Shown here one piece after another: positions 8,937 to 17,495 of a stretch of 64,000 nt of DNA. The notes under the pieces were generated by a model. It was not told the origin of the DNA, ran no database searches, and worked only from the letters and a program-made list of their open reading frames with translations. The first letter of the stretch is position 1; each line of letters opens with the position of its first letter. The DNA comes from Mesorhizobium sp. 131-2-1 (GTDB lineage Bacteria; Pseudomonadota; Alphaproteobacteria; Rhizobiales; Rhizobiaceae). The translations under genes were made by a program, and so were the position numbers. The DNA is taken from assembly GCF_016756535.1 (NCBI RefSeq), contig NZ_AP023247.1:6758501-6822500 (forward strand), given 5' to 3'.

Positions 8937-9686
8937 TTATGCCGCCAGCCGCGCGATGCGCTGCAGCCGCTTCAGGGTGGTGTCGTCCTGCAGCGCCTGC
9001 TGGAATAGCGATATCTCCTGGTCGATGCGGTCGCAGAGCGCGTTTGTGTCGCCCTTGAGCAGGCCGCGCGTCTGCAGGAGCGCGGCGACCGGCTTCTTGC
9101 CCAGCTGCCTTGCCCTGAGAAGAGCCGCTTCCTCGGCGCTGCCGTCCGCCACGACCTCGCCGACCAGGCCGAGCGCCTTGGCGTCCTCGGCATGGAGCGT
9201 GTCGCCCAGGCAGAAGAAGCGGAAGGCGCCGGCATAGCCGAGCTTCTGCGGCGCCAGGATGCTGGTTGCCGCGTCCGGCACCAGGCCGAAATCGACAAAC
9301 GGCACCCTGAACGTGCTGCCGCTCGAGGCGATGACCATGTCGCAGTGGAACAGGATGGTGCAGCCGACTCCGACGGCATCGCCGTCGACACAGGCGAGCA
9401 CCGGTTTCGGAAACGTCGCCAGCGTGCGGAACATGTCGGTGACGGCGGCGATCAGCTGCTGATGCTTGGTGGCGTCGAGGAACTCGGAGAAATCGCCGCC
9501 AAGGCAGAAACAGCCTGCCAGGCCGCGCAGCACGACGACGCGCACGTCATCGTTGACGGCGGCTTCATGGAAGGTCCTGGCGAGGCTCGCATAGGCGCGC
9601 CTGTCCAGCACCGGCCGGCCATCATGTGAGGAAACCGTGACGACCAGCGTGTGGCCGCGTAATTCTGGTTGCGGGTGGATACTCAT
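8937..9686 (-). CDS. LuxI-associated crotonase (enoyl-CoA hydratase/isomerase family)
   Basis: The product is a 249-aa crotonase-fold protein. The start is the ATG at 9686, with TTGGAG 6 bases before it; the gene begins 12 bases after luxI ends, so it is cotranscribed. The oxyanion-hole regions are recognisable (CLGGDFSEF, and DGDAVGVGCTILFHCDMV). The first hydratase glutamate position (normally GGGCEL) is a threonine, and the second region reads FVDFGLVPDAATS, closer to enoyl-CoA isomerases (LVPEA) than to hydratases. A plain hydratase role is therefore doubtful. Position suggests work on the acyl chain of the homoserine-lactone signal or its precursor (inference). Confidence 0.85.
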   Translation of the reverse strand: MSIHPQPELRGHTLVVTVSSHDGRPVLDRRAYASLARTFHEAAVNDDVRVVVLRGLAGCFCLGGDFSEFLDATKHQQLIAAVTDMFRTLATFPKPVLACVDGDAVGVGCTILFHCDMVIASSGSTFRVPFVDFGLVPDAATSILAPQKLGYAGAFRFFCLGDTLHAEDAKALGLVGEVVADGSAEEAALLRARQLGKKPVAALLQTRGLLKGDTNALCDRIDQEISLFQQALQDDTTLKRLQRIARLAA

Positions 9687-9698
9687 AACAAACTCCAA

Positions 9699-10337
9699 TC
9701 ACGATGCCTGCCGCAGGCCGAGCCTGTCGGGATAGCCCCTGGCCAGCACAGGGGCGAAATGATTGCGGCGCGCGCGCACCACGTCCAATGTGTGTTCGGT
9801 GAACGTGAGCAGCGTGGCCACGACCTGTTGATTGCCGTAGGTGCGCTGATAGCCGAGCGGCGTCGCCAGGAAATGCAGTTGCAGTGCGCGCAGGACCCAC
9901 ATCGGCTCGAACTCGATGATGACCTGGTTGACGTTGCGTTTCAGTCCCCATTCGACGAAGCCGGCGATCAACTCGGTGCCGACCGTCGATACCCCGCGCT
10001 TGCCATCGCGGAAGCCCGGCGCCACGGCATAGCGCGTCAGCTCCCAGACGCGCGGCCCCGAGGGCGGCGTGCCTTCATAGAGGTCCTGCAGCACCTCGGT
10101 CAGGAGATGCGCCCTTGTCGTCGGCAACATCCGCTGATAGCCGGCAAGCTCGCCGTTGCGGATGACGAGCTGGTGCACCGCCTCGTCATGGTCGAACTGG
10201 TCGATCTCGAGGCCGTCGGGGCGTTCGAGATCGGTCCATCCCATCTCCTCGACGAAGATCTTGTAGCGCAACCGGTGGACGGCTTCCCAAAGGTCGGGAC
10301 GCTCCATTAATTCTTGGGTTGTTAGGGAAAATAGCAT
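9699..10337 (-). CDS. acyl-homoserine-lactone synthase (LuxI family)
   Basis: Makes an N-acyl-homoserine lactone signal from S-adenosylmethionine and an acyl carrier. The 212-aa product keeps the residues conserved in LuxI enzymes: Arg in RLRYKIF, Phe and Trp in IFVEEMGW, Asp residues in DQFDHDEAVHQL, Arg in GYQRMLPT, and the Glu and Arg in WELTRYAV. The start is the ATG at 10337 with CAGGAGA 7 bases upstream; the open frame continues 24 codons further but lacks family similarity. It lies between luxR (upstream, same strand) and a crotonase gene. A palindrome 54 bases upstream is a likely LuxR site. Confidence 0.95.
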   Translation of the reverse strand: MLFSLTTQELMERPDLWEAVHRLRYKIFVEEMGWTDLERPDGLEIDQFDHDEAVHQLVIRNGELAGYQRMLPTTRAHLLTEVLQDLYEGTPPSGPRVWELTRYAVAPGFRDGKRGVSTVGTELIAGFVEWGLKRNVNQVIIEFEPMWVLRALQLHFLATPLGYQRTYGNQQVVATLLTFTEHTLDVVRARRNHFAPVLARGYPDRLGLRQAS

Positions 10338-10390
10338 TAGCCGTCTCCTGTGTTCAAAAGGAAGATACGGCCGGGCATTCCCGAAAAAAT

Positions 10391-10404
10391 TACGCGATCG
10401 CGTA
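10391..10404. promoter_or_regulatory. lux-box-like palindrome upstream of luxI
   Basis: TACGCGATCGCGTA is a perfect 14-base palindrome between luxR and luxI. If the minus-strand GTATCT at 10368-10363 is the -10 element (start near 10356), the palindrome centre falls near -41.5. That is where a LuxR-type activator normally binds, overlapping the -35 position. Assignment rests on position and symmetry only. Confidence 0.55.
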
Positions 10405-10434
10405 GGCAAGAATTTCTAGGCCGGCACGGCCGAC

Positions 10435-11166
10435 CTAGCTAATATAGCCGCGCCTAATCGCTTCCGCGACGGCTTGCACCCTGTTGACGGCACCGAGTTT
10501 GCTTTTGGCGTTAAGAAGGTGTTTCTCGGAAGTGTGTTCCGAGATACCTAGAATTTGAGATATTTCCCATTCGGACTTGCCGACGGCGGCCCATTGCAGG
10601 CATTCGCGTTCGCGCGGCGTCAATTCGATGTGATCGATGGTCTTGGCGGCCATGGTGTGGATTTGCATGGCGCGGCCGATCGCATAGGTCGCCACGAGCG
10701 ACACGATACCGAACTCCGACTCGGACAATTCAACGGCCTCGCCGCCCAGCGACACCATGACGATTTGCCCGTCGAGCGTGATCAGCGGGAAAGCCAGGCC
10801 GTCGCGCAGCTTGAACTCCCTGGCGTCGCCCATCACCTCGCCGCTGCTCTTGTCGATGCGGATACCTTCCGCGGCCTCCCGCCATTGGAACGGCGCCTGA
10901 AGCTGCTTCATGTGACTGACGACGGGATCGTGATCGACGTAGTTGCGCGCCACATAGCGCTCCAGCCACTCGCCCGGCCAGTCGCAGAGCAGGACGTGGT
11001 CCTTCTGCTGGCCGCGCGGCGTGCCCGGGTGCGGAACCGTTCCAGCCATTAGCGCCGTCAGGCCGAAGTTCGACGTGACGCCAAGCAGCCTTTCACAGAC
11101 CGCGGCCGCCGTGTTGGCGTGCTGCAGCTGATCGATGTATTCCAGTGTGCGATCAAAATGACCCAT
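10435..11166 (-). CDS. LuxR-family quorum-sensing regulator
   Basis: The product is 243 aa. The N-terminal autoinducer-binding domain carries the family's invariant residues: Trp and Tyr in GEWLERYV, Asp-Pro in DHDPVV, Trp in PFQWREA and Gly in RDGLAFPL. The C-terminal LuxR helix-turn-helix starts at LTPRERECLQW and includes ISEHTSEKHL. It is upstream of and codirectional with luxI, so it should be the cognate receptor. An imperfect inverted repeat (10416-10438) overlaps the stop codon and may end the luxR transcript or slow read-through into luxI. Confidence 0.95.
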   Translation of the reverse strand: MGHFDRTLEYIDQLQHANTAAAVCERLLGVTSNFGLTALMAGTVPHPGTPRGQQKDHVLLCDWPGEWLERYVARNYVDHDPVVSHMKQLQAPFQWREAAEGIRIDKSSGEVMGDAREFKLRDGLAFPLITLDGQIVMVSLGGEAVELSESEFGIVSLVATYAIGRAMQIHTMAAKTIDHIELTPRERECLQWAAVGKSEWEISQILGISEHTSEKHLLNAKSKLGAVNRVQAVAEAIRRGYIS

Positions 11167-11403
11167 CGCAACATCTACCCCATGTTGCCATCCGCATTAG
11201 AGATCGATGGTAGATGCCTGACCCTCGCTTCGCCATCAACCCCGGATTGCAAAGCAGCACCGCTTTCGTGACCGGCCGATTGCCCCCCTTTCAGCCGCCG
11301 CCGCGGAGCTATTTGCAAACTCCCTAAACCATACGCCTAAATTCGCAGGTTGAAATCAAAAACCATTGTGTCGGCTCTATTTTCGTACGAAAAGCCCAAG
11401 GAC

Positions 11404-12273
11404 ATGACTGGGCGGAGTCTTCTTGTGACATTGTGGCGGATGGTCATCGCCCTGTCGATGCTTGTAGCGGCGCAGTTTTTTGCCGCCATGACATTTGCAA
11501 CCGAGCCGCAGGTGCCGGTGCTCTGGGACGCCAAGGAGCGGCTGCCGAAGCCCGACCTCTCGGCGCTGCCGCGCCTCAGATTCCTCACCACCACCGACTT
11601 CCCGCCGTTCAACTTCCTCGACGGCGGCGGCCGGCTGTCCGGTTTCCATGTCGACCTGGCGCGGGCGATCTGCGCCGAGCTCGGCATCGCCGAGAAGTGC
11701 CAGATCCAGGCGCTGCCCTGGGCCGAGCTCGACGAGGCGCTGCAGAAAGGCGAAGGCGAAGCCATCATCGCCGGCATCGCCGCCACGCCGGAGACGCGGA
11801 CGAAATATGCCTTCTCGCGCTCCTATCTGCAGTTCCCGGCGCGCTTCATCATGCCGAAGGCCAAGGCCTTCGCGGAGCCGATCCTCGACAAGCTGCGCAG
11901 CAAGCGGGTCGGCGTCATCGCCGGCTCGGCGCATGAGAAGATGCTGCGCGACTATTTCGGCACCGTCCAGGTCGTGCCCTTCGACACGCCGGAAGCGCTC
12001 TTTGGCGACCTCAAGGCAGGCAAGATCGACGCTGCCTTCGGCGACGGCATGCGCTTTGCCTTCTGGCTGGGTGGCACCGACGCGGCCGGCTGCTGCCGCT
12101 TCGCCGGCGGGCCCTACCTGGCGCCGGAATATCTGGGTTCGGGCATGGCGATTGCCACCCGCGCCGGCGATCCGGCACTGGCGGCGGCCATGGACTACGC
12201 CCTGCAGGAAATCTCGATCAAAGGGACCTTCGCCGAGTTCTACCTGCGCTATTTCCCGGTGAGCTTCTTCTGA
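11404..12273 (+). CDS. periplasmic solute-binding protein (ABC-type amino-acid SBP family 3)
   Basis: Exported binding protein of 289 aa. A signal peptide runs from about residue 10 to 35 (LWRMVIALSMLVAAQFF..A), followed by the family 3 fold: a first lobe with LTTTDFPPFNFLDGGGRLSGFHVDLA and a hinge region with GVIAGSAHEK. I chose the ATG at 11404, with AAGG 4 bases upstream, over a TTG 18 codons earlier. No permease or ATPase gene is adjacent, so it is either an orphan binding protein or a sensor-like periplasmic protein. The substrate is unknown, likely a polar amino acid or similar small molecule. Confidence 0.75.
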   Translation: MTGRSLLVTLWRMVIALSMLVAAQFFAAMTFATEPQVPVLWDAKERLPKPDLSALPRLRFLTTTDFPPFNFLDGGGRLSGFHVDLARAICAELGIAEKCQIQALPWAELDEALQKGEGEAIIAGIAATPETRTKYAFSRSYLQFPARFIMPKAKAFAEPILDKLRSKRVGVIAGSAHEKMLRDYFGTVQVVPFDTPEALFGDLKAGKIDAAFGDGMRFAFWLGGTDAAGCCRFAGGPYLAPEYLGSGMAIATRAGDPALAAAMDYALQEISIKGTFAEFYLRYFPVSFF

Positions 12274-12311
12274 GGACCTGAACCCCCAGCAGCCCTCGGC
12301 CCGTGCCAGTG

Positions 12312-12722
12312 TCAGGTGAGCGTGCGAAGGCGCGCTTTCGCCGCGCGAGCGATCGCCGCGACGGTCAGCGTGTCGAGATCGAGCTTGAGGCGGATGAGCT
12401 GCAGCACCCGCACCTCCTCCATACGCATTTCGAGATCGACGGCGGCGACCTCGAAAGCGGCGGCATAGGCGGTGTCGCGCAGCCGCTCGGGCAGCGCCCC
12501 GGCAACGAGTTCGAGCACGCCTTCGAGCCCGTCCTCGTCGTGCAACGCCTTCTGGCAGGCCTGGGCAACCGCCACCAGCCTGTCCTGGTTGAAATCCACG
12601 AACACCGGCCATGAGCGGACGACGTCGCCGATGCGCGCGAGCTCGACATCGGTCATGTCGCGGTCGGAAGCCGAAGTGATGACCATCAGGTAGATCAGGG
12701 CATCGTGTGGCGTCAAAGGCAT
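12312..12722 (-). CDS. TerB-like protein
   Basis: Small acidic cytoplasmic protein of 136 aa, helical throughout, resembling the TerB domain of tellurite-resistance and stress proteins: N-terminal DALIYLMVITSASDRDMTDVE with alternating acidic residues that in TerB bind divalent metal, then helices with FQKALHDEDG-type spacing. No other ter genes are nearby, so a tellurite role should not be assumed. It is convergent with the binding-protein gene and divergent from lysS. Confidence 0.65.
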   Translation of the reverse strand: MPLTPHDALIYLMVITSASDRDMTDVELARIGDVVRSWPVFVDFNQDRLVAVAQACQKALHDEDGLEGVLELVAGALPERLRDTAYAAAFEVAAVDLEMRMEEVRVLQLIRLKLDLDTLTVAAIARAAKARLRTLT

Positions 12723-12796
12723 TCAAAACTCCTTGATAATAGGCCTCGAAGGTAGGGGTCCCATAAGGGCGCTGCAAGGAAAACCGCCGCAAATCG

Positions 12797-12825
12797 TTGA
12801 CGCTCCGGCCAGTCACGCCTAGAGG
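12797..12825 (+). promoter_or_regulatory. candidate promoter for lysS
   Basis: TTGACG (12797-12802), a 17-base spacer and TAGAGG (12820-12825), 55 bases before the lysS start. The -35 is strong and the -10 weak. Confidence 0.4.
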
Positions 12826-12879
12826 ACCGGTTGAAAATCTTACCCGCCGGCAAGCCGGCCGATAGCTGGAACTTTTGAC

Positions 12880-14529
12880 ATGACGGGATCAAACATCATC
12901 GATCTCAATCCCGAGATGCTTTCGGCCGCGGCCGAAAGCAAGGCCTGGCCGTTCGAAGAAGCCAAGAAGATCATCGCGCGCTACAAGAATGCCGCGTTTC
13001 CCGAGACCGTCCTATTCGAGACCGGCTACGGGCCGTCCGGCCTGCCGCATATTGGCACCTTCGGCGAAGTCGCCCGCACCTCCATGGTGCGCCACGCCTT
13101 CCGCGTGCTGACCGGGGACAAGGTCAAGACCAAGCTGCTCTGCTTCTCCGACGACATGGACGGCATGCGCAAGATCCCCGACAACGTGCCGGACCGCGCC
13201 GCGCTCGAGCCGTACCTGCACCAGCCACTGTCGTCGGTTACGAACCCGTTCGGGGGCGACTATGCAAGCTTCGCCGACCACAACAATGCGATGCTGTGCC
13301 GCTTCCTCGACACGTTCGGCTTCGACTACGAATTCGCCAGCGCGACGCAGTACTACAAGGCAGGCCGCTTCGACGAGGTGCTGCTGCGCGCCGCCGAGCG
13401 CTATGACGAGATCATGGCTGTCATGCTGCCGACGCTGGGCGAAGAGCGCCAGGCGACCTACAGCCCGTTCCTGCCGATCTCGCCCAAGAGCGGCCGCGTG
13501 CTCTACGTGCCGATGAAGCATGTCGACGCCAAGGCCGGCACCATCACCTTCGACGACGACGGCACCGAAACCACGCTCTCGATCAAGGGCGGCAAGGTGA
13601 AGCTGCAATGGAAGCCGGATTTCGGCATGCGCTGGGCCGCCCTCGGCGTCGATTTCGAGATGTTCGGCAAGGACCACCAGACCAATGCGGTGATCTACGA
13701 CCGCATCTGCAACATCCTCGGTGGACGCGCGCCGGAGCATTTCGTCTATGAGCTGTTCCTCGACGAGAACGGCCAGAAGATCTCGAAGTCGAAGGGCAAT
13801 GGGCTGACCATCGACGAGTGGCTGACCTATGCGCCGACCGAGAGCCTCGGGCTCTACATGTACCAGCGGCCAAGGCAGGCCAAGAAGCTCTATTTCGACG
13901 TCATCCCGCGGGCCGTGGACGAGTACTACACCTTCCTTGGCGCCTATCCGCGGCAGGACTGGAAGGAACGGCTCGGCAATCCGGTCTGGCACATGCATGA
14001 CGGCAATCCGCCGGCCATCTATCTGCCGGTGCCGTTCTCGCTGCTGCTCAACCTGGTCAGCGCCTCCAATGCGCAGAACAAGGACGTGCTGTGGGGTTTC
14101 ATCTCGCGCCACGCGTCTGGCGTGACGCCTCAGACGCATCCCGAGCTCGACCGTCTGACCGCCTACGCGATCCGCTATTTCGACGACTTCGTGAAGCCAA
14201 CCAAGGTTTTCCGCGCAGCCGACGACGTGGAGCGCGACGCGCTGGCGAAGCTTTCCGATGCGCTCGGCGCACTGCCGCAGGGCGCAGACGGCGAGGCGAT
14301 CCAGAACGCCGCGCTCAACGTGGCGCGTCGGATCGAGCGCTATCAGGACCACTCCAAGCAGAGCCCGGAAGGCGGGCCTGGTGTTTCCGTGGCCTTCTTC
14401 CAGATGATCTACCAGGTGCTGATCGGGCAGGAGCGCGGACCGCGCTTCGGCTCGTTCGCCGCGCTCTACGGCGTGGCCGAGACGCGCGCGCTCATTGGGC
14501 GGGCGCTGGCTGGTCAGCTAGCGGCGTAA
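12880..14529 (+). CDS. lysS: lysyl-tRNA synthetase, class I
   Basis: Charges tRNA-Lys with lysine. The 549-aa product is the archaeal-type class I enzyme, not the class II LysS of most bacteria. It has the class I HIGH-type signature as PHIGTFGE near residue 54 and the KMSKS-type loop as KISKSKGNG around residue 304, with the class I K-type C-terminal helical region. This form is known from alphaproteobacteria and spirochaetes. Its 3' end overlaps the convergent nuclease-like gene by 38 bases, so the two mRNAs are complementary at their ends. Confidence 0.95.
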   Translation: MTGSNIIDLNPEMLSAAAESKAWPFEEAKKIIARYKNAAFPETVLFETGYGPSGLPHIGTFGEVARTSMVRHAFRVLTGDKVKTKLLCFSDDMDGMRKIPDNVPDRAALEPYLHQPLSSVTNPFGGDYASFADHNNAMLCRFLDTFGFDYEFASATQYYKAGRFDEVLLRAAERYDEIMAVMLPTLGEERQATYSPFLPISPKSGRVLYVPMKHVDAKAGTITFDDDGTETTLSIKGGKVKLQWKPDFGMRWAALGVDFEMFGKDHQTNAVIYDRICNILGGRAPEHFVYELFLDENGQKISKSKGNGLTIDEWLTYAPTESLGLYMYQRPRQAKKLYFDVIPRAVDEYYTFLGAYPRQDWKERLGNPVWHMHDGNPPAIYLPVPFSLLLNLVSASNAQNKDVLWGFISRHASGVTPQTHPELDRLTAYAIRYFDDFVKPTKVFRAADDVERDALAKLSDALGALPQGADGEAIQNAALNVARRIERYQDHSKQSPEGGPGVSVAFFQMIYQVLIGQERGPRFGSFAALYGVAETRALIGRALAGQLAA

Positions 14530-15346
14530 GGACGCCGTCCTCTTCCTGCAGGATCGAGCCCGGCGCGGACGGCGCCGGGCGCGATGCAGCCGGCAGTGAC
14601 GGCAGCCCGCCAAGGTTCGGGGCCGGTCCGAAAATGCCCTTTTTCCCCGCGCGCGCCTTTTCGCCCGCCTCGACATAGGGGCCGCCATCGGCGGCGCGCG
14701 CCCAGCCATTCTCGACCAGCCACCCGCCGATATCCTGGTTGCCGATCCGGCATTCGGCTGAGATGAGATCGCGGCCGCCCTCGGGCGGCACGGCGCAGAC
14801 CAGGGCGCGGCCGCGCAGGAAAGCCCGGAACGCCGTCCTCGCCCTGGTGCCGCAGGCCCAGGACTTGCCGTCGGCACTGCAGGTTTCGTCCGGCTTGACG
14901 ACATCGACACCGGAAATCGCGACCGAATAGCCCTTGGCCTCGATCAGTCCGGCGGCGGTGGCCACCGGTTGGAACAGCTTGGTGCCGTTCCAGTCGTCCG
15001 GCATTTTCAACTTGGGCGGGCCGGCGAGCGCAAGATCGCTGAGCGGCGCGCGTGGCTCGACGCGCTCGAGCGCCTCGCCGGGGAGTTGCGGCGGCGCCAC
15101 CACGTCGGGATCGATCGGCCTGGAATGGGTGGGAGGCTTCACCGGCTGCGGTGCCGGAATGGCTGCCGTGGCCGGGGCTTCAGGCGGCATGTCGGCGCCC
15201 TCCTCGGCGGCCGTTTCGGCCGCCGGATCGATGCGGTCGACCGTGTCGACGCTTTCACCGCCCTTCAGCGCGCGGCCTCCGGCGACGACGAGCGCCGCCA
15301 TTGCCGGCACCGTCAGAACAGCCACGGCAAGATGGAGCAGCCGCAC
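14492..15346 (-). CDS. exported thermonuclease-like protein
   Basis: The product is 284 aa with an N-terminal hydrophobic signal/anchor ([21 protein letters not shown]), a Pro/Glu/Ala-rich linker to about residue 100, and a C-terminal region similar to the staphylococcal-nuclease (SNase) fold: [27 protein letters not shown], and [22 protein letters not shown]. The usual catalytic Arg/Glu pattern is only partly visible, so enzyme activity is uncertain. The start is a GTG at 15346 directly adjoining the stop of the upstream S24-type gene, so the two form an operon. It would act in the periplasm or at the membrane. Confidence 0.75.
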   Translation of the reverse strand: MRLLHLAVAVLTVPAMAALVVAGGRALKGGESVDTVDRIDPAAETAAEEGADMPPEAPATAAIPAPQPVKPPTHSRPIDPDVVAPPQLPGEALERVEPRAPLSDLALAGPPKLKMPDDWNGTKLFQPVATAAGLIEAKGYSVAISGVDVVKPDETCSADGKSWACGTRARTAFRAFLRGRALVCAVPPEGGRDLISAECRIGNQDIGGWLVENGWARAADGGPYVEAGEKARAGKKGIFGPAPNLGGLPSLPAASRPAPSAPGSILQEEDGVLTPLADQPAPAQ

Positions 15347-15991
15347 TTACTGACTTGCCCAGACGATGCGCGCCACCCATTCGATGTCGCGCATCGGGAT
15401 ATCGCGGTCGGGATGGTCGGGATTGAGGGAGACCAGCACAATCGACTTCACGGTCTGGCGTTCGAGCACTTTGGCCATCACCTCGCCGGCGGTGGTCTTG
15501 ACGACCACACGGTCGCCCTTGCGGGTGGCGGCGCCCGGCTCGACGATCAGCACGTCGCCGTTGCGGTAGAGCGGCAGCATGGAATCGCCCTGCACCTGCA
15601 GCGCATAGGAGCTTGCGGTTGCCCTGGCCGGCAATTCGACCAGATCCCAGCCCTGCCCGGCCGGATAGCCGGCATCGTCGAAGAAACCTCCGGCGCCGGC
15701 CTGAGCAAAGCCGAGCAGCGGCACCGCCGACCTGCGCGCCTGCCAAGCTGAGGTCGCGCCGTGGCCCTCCACCAGTCCGGTGAACTCCTCCAGCGAGGCG
15801 CCGGTGGCCTCGATGATCTTGGCCAGCGATTCGGTCGACGGCCAGCGCGGCCGTCCATCCGAGGACAGGCGCTTCGACTTGTTGAAGGCGGTGGAATCGA
15901 GGCCCGCGCGCCTGGCCAGGCCAGACGCCGAGAGCGAATAGCGCTCGGCGAGAGCATCGATGGCAGCCCAGACACGCTCATGCGAGAGCAA
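15347..15991 (-). CDS. helix-turn-helix S24-family regulator (LexA/repressor-like)
   Basis: The product is 214 aa. The N-terminal helix-turn-helix (RYSLSASGLARRAGLDSTAFNKS type) is followed by a peptidase S24 domain with the catalytic Ser in VQGDSMLP and the Lys in EVMAKVLER, the dyad used for self-cleavage in LexA and phage repressors. A cleavage site is not obvious. The start codon is TTG at 15991, supported by AAGGAGAG 6-8 bases upstream and the lack of a nearer ATG with a site. It is the first gene of a two-gene unit with the nuclease-like protein. An inverted repeat just upstream may be its own operator. Confidence 0.85.
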   Translation of the reverse strand: MLSHERVWAAIDALAERYSLSASGLARRAGLDSTAFNKSKRLSSDGRPRWPSTESLAKIIEATGASLEEFTGLVEGHGATSAWQARRSAVPLLGFAQAGAGGFFDDAGYPAGQGWDLVELPARATASSYALQVQGDSMLPLYRNGDVLIVEPGAATRKGDRVVVKTTAGEVMAKVLERQTVKSIVLVSLNPDHPDRDIPMRDIEWVARIVWASQ

Positions 15992-16006
15992 TCGAGCTCT
16001 CCTTCA

Positions 16007-16034
16007 AGACAGGAAAAAATGCCTCTGCCTGTCT
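16007..16034. promoter_or_regulatory. inverted repeat ahead of the S24 regulator gene
   Basis: AGACAGG and CCTGTCT (7-base perfect arms) are separated by 14 bases, 16-43 bases upstream of the TTG start. The position fits an autoregulatory operator. Confidence 0.45.
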
Positions 16035-16051
16035 AGCGCGCGGTCGTCGCA

Positions 16052-16216
16052 ATGTCCATCGGCACGGCGAAGGACAAGGACAAAATCAAGCGCGATTGGC
16101 ACCGGATCGAGCTCGGCGGCATTGATCACGTCGACCGCAGCGATGCGTCGCGCGCGCATCGTTCGAGCGCCGCCGAAACGTCACCGTGCGCAAGCTTTGT
16201 AAGGTGCGGTCCCTAG
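16052..16216 (+). CDS. short open frame, possible gene remnant
   Basis: This is a 54-codon frame starting at an ATG. The first 30 residues are charged and protein-like (KDKDKIKRDWHRIELGG), but the remainder is low-quality Ser/Arg/Ala sequence. It ends 18 bases before the flavin reductase gene. I do not recognise it; it could be the truncated start of a lost gene or chance. Confidence 0.2.
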   Translation: MSIGTAKDKDKIKRDWHRIELGGIDHVDRSDASRAHRSSAAETSPCASFVRCGP

Positions 16217-16234
16217 AACCACGAAGGACCGCTC

Positions 16235-16858
16235 ATGTTACAGGACCACCGATCCATCGCCCCGCCCGTTCTCTATTTTGGAACGCCTGTCGTCCTGATC
16301 GTTACCCGCAACCATGATGGCAGCGCCAACATTACGCCAATGTCGTCCGCATGGGCCCTGGGTTCGTGCGTGGTCCTCGGCCTGAGTTCAGCAACACAAG
16401 GAGCAACCAATCTCCTGCGCAACGGCGAATGCACTCTCAACTTTCCATCGGCGTGCCTTTGGGCGAACGTCGAACGGATCGCTCGCACGACGGGGGTGAA
16501 TCCGGTTCCAGCCTATAAGGCGGAAATGGGGTTCGTCCATGAGGCCGACAAATTCGCCTTGGGCGGCTTCGCCGTCCAACCTAGCGAATTGATCCTCACC
16601 CCGCGCATCGCGGAATGCCCCTTGCAGTTCGAAACACGCCTGCTGACCTGCCATCGCAGCGCAAAGCAGCAAGGAGGCGCAGCCTCGACACACCTCATCA
16701 TGGAGGTGGACGTGCAGCGCGTTCATGCGCATCGCAGCATCGTTGTGCCGGGGACAAACCACATCGACACGGCGCAATGGAATCCGCTGTTTTATGTGTT
16801 CCGGCACTATTTCGGCGACGCCGTCGATCTCGGCAAAACCTTCCGGGCCGAATATTGA
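16235..16858 (+). CDS. flavin reductase family protein
   Basis: The product is 207 aa with the FMN-binding split-barrel fold of flavin reductase-like proteins: VVLIVTRNHDGSANITPMSS near the N-terminus, LGLSSATQGATNLL, and the NIPS-type segment ERIARTTG. Such proteins reduce free flavin with NAD(P)H or act as FMN-binding oxidoreductases. It stands alone. Its codon use is less GC-biased than the flanking genes (for example CAA, TTG, GCA and AAT are frequent), which suggests later acquisition. Confidence 0.85.
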   Translation: MLQDHRSIAPPVLYFGTPVVLIVTRNHDGSANITPMSSAWALGSCVVLGLSSATQGATNLLRNGECTLNFPSACLWANVERIARTTGVNPVPAYKAEMGFVHEADKFALGGFAVQPSELILTPRIAECPLQFETRLLTCHRSAKQQGGAASTHLIMEVDVQRVHAHRSIVVPGTNHIDTAQWNPLFYVFRHYFGDAVDLGKTFRAEY

Positions 16859-16940
16859 GCACTCAACGCCATCCTCCACGCCCGCAAGATGAGTCTTTCG
16901 GGCCGATCCGTGCTCGGCGCTTCGGCCTCAAACGACCCGA

Positions 16941-17483
16941 TCAGCTCGCCTTGGCCTGCTCGCGCAGGTTCCTGTGCGAGGCCATGAACGTCCGCTCGGC
17001 CTCGGTCGGCGGGCGTGGCTCGGCGGATCGGCCAAGTGCGGTGACGACCTCGCCAATGTCGAGGAAGCGGCGATTGCGGCGGTCGTAGACGCCGCCGGTG
17101 GTCATGATCAGCGCGGCCGTTTCGCCATTGTCGAGGACGAAGCGGTGCCTGCCGATGACCGATGTCCCTTCCCAGGTCTCGATCGAGGACACCACCTCGA
17201 AGCGGCGCCACAGCCTGATCTCGCGCACATAGGCAACCTGCAACCCGCCGATCATCGGCGCCCAGCCGTTCCTGCGCGCCAGCGCGATCAGGCCGGCGCG
17301 CAGGAAGATGTCGATGCGGCCGAGGTCGGCCAGCATCATGTAGCGGGCATTGTTGAGGTGGTTGTTGAAATCGATGTCGGTCGGCAGGCAACGGAAGGCA
17401 AGCCGGCTTTCGCCGCCGATCAGATAGGGGCCACGGCTTCGCGCCGTGGCCATCATGCGCGCCATGCGCGCCCAGACGTACAT
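16941..17483 (-). CDS. acyl-CoA thioesterase-like protein (4HBT fold)
   Basis: The product is 180 aa with the hot-dog fold pattern: [24 protein letters not shown], where Asp and the Asn/His cluster match the active region of 4-hydroxybenzoyl-CoA thioesterase relatives, then a beta-rich second half. It begins 12 bases after the FadB-like gene and on the same strand, so it is the last gene of the fatty-acid oxidation operon. A role in releasing CoA from acyl-CoA is inferred. The start at 17483 has no strong ribosome-binding site; an ATG at 17465 is an alternative. Confidence 0.75.
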   Translation of the reverse strand: MYVWARMARMMATARSRGPYLIGGESRLAFRCLPTDIDFNNHLNNARYMMLADLGRIDIFLRAGLIALARRNGWAPMIGGLQVAYVREIRLWRRFEVVSSIETWEGTSVIGRHRFVLDNGETAALIMTTGGVYDRRNRRFLDIGEVVTALGRSAEPRPPTEAERTFMASHRNLREQAKAS

Positions 17484-17495
17484 CCGCGTCGGCCG

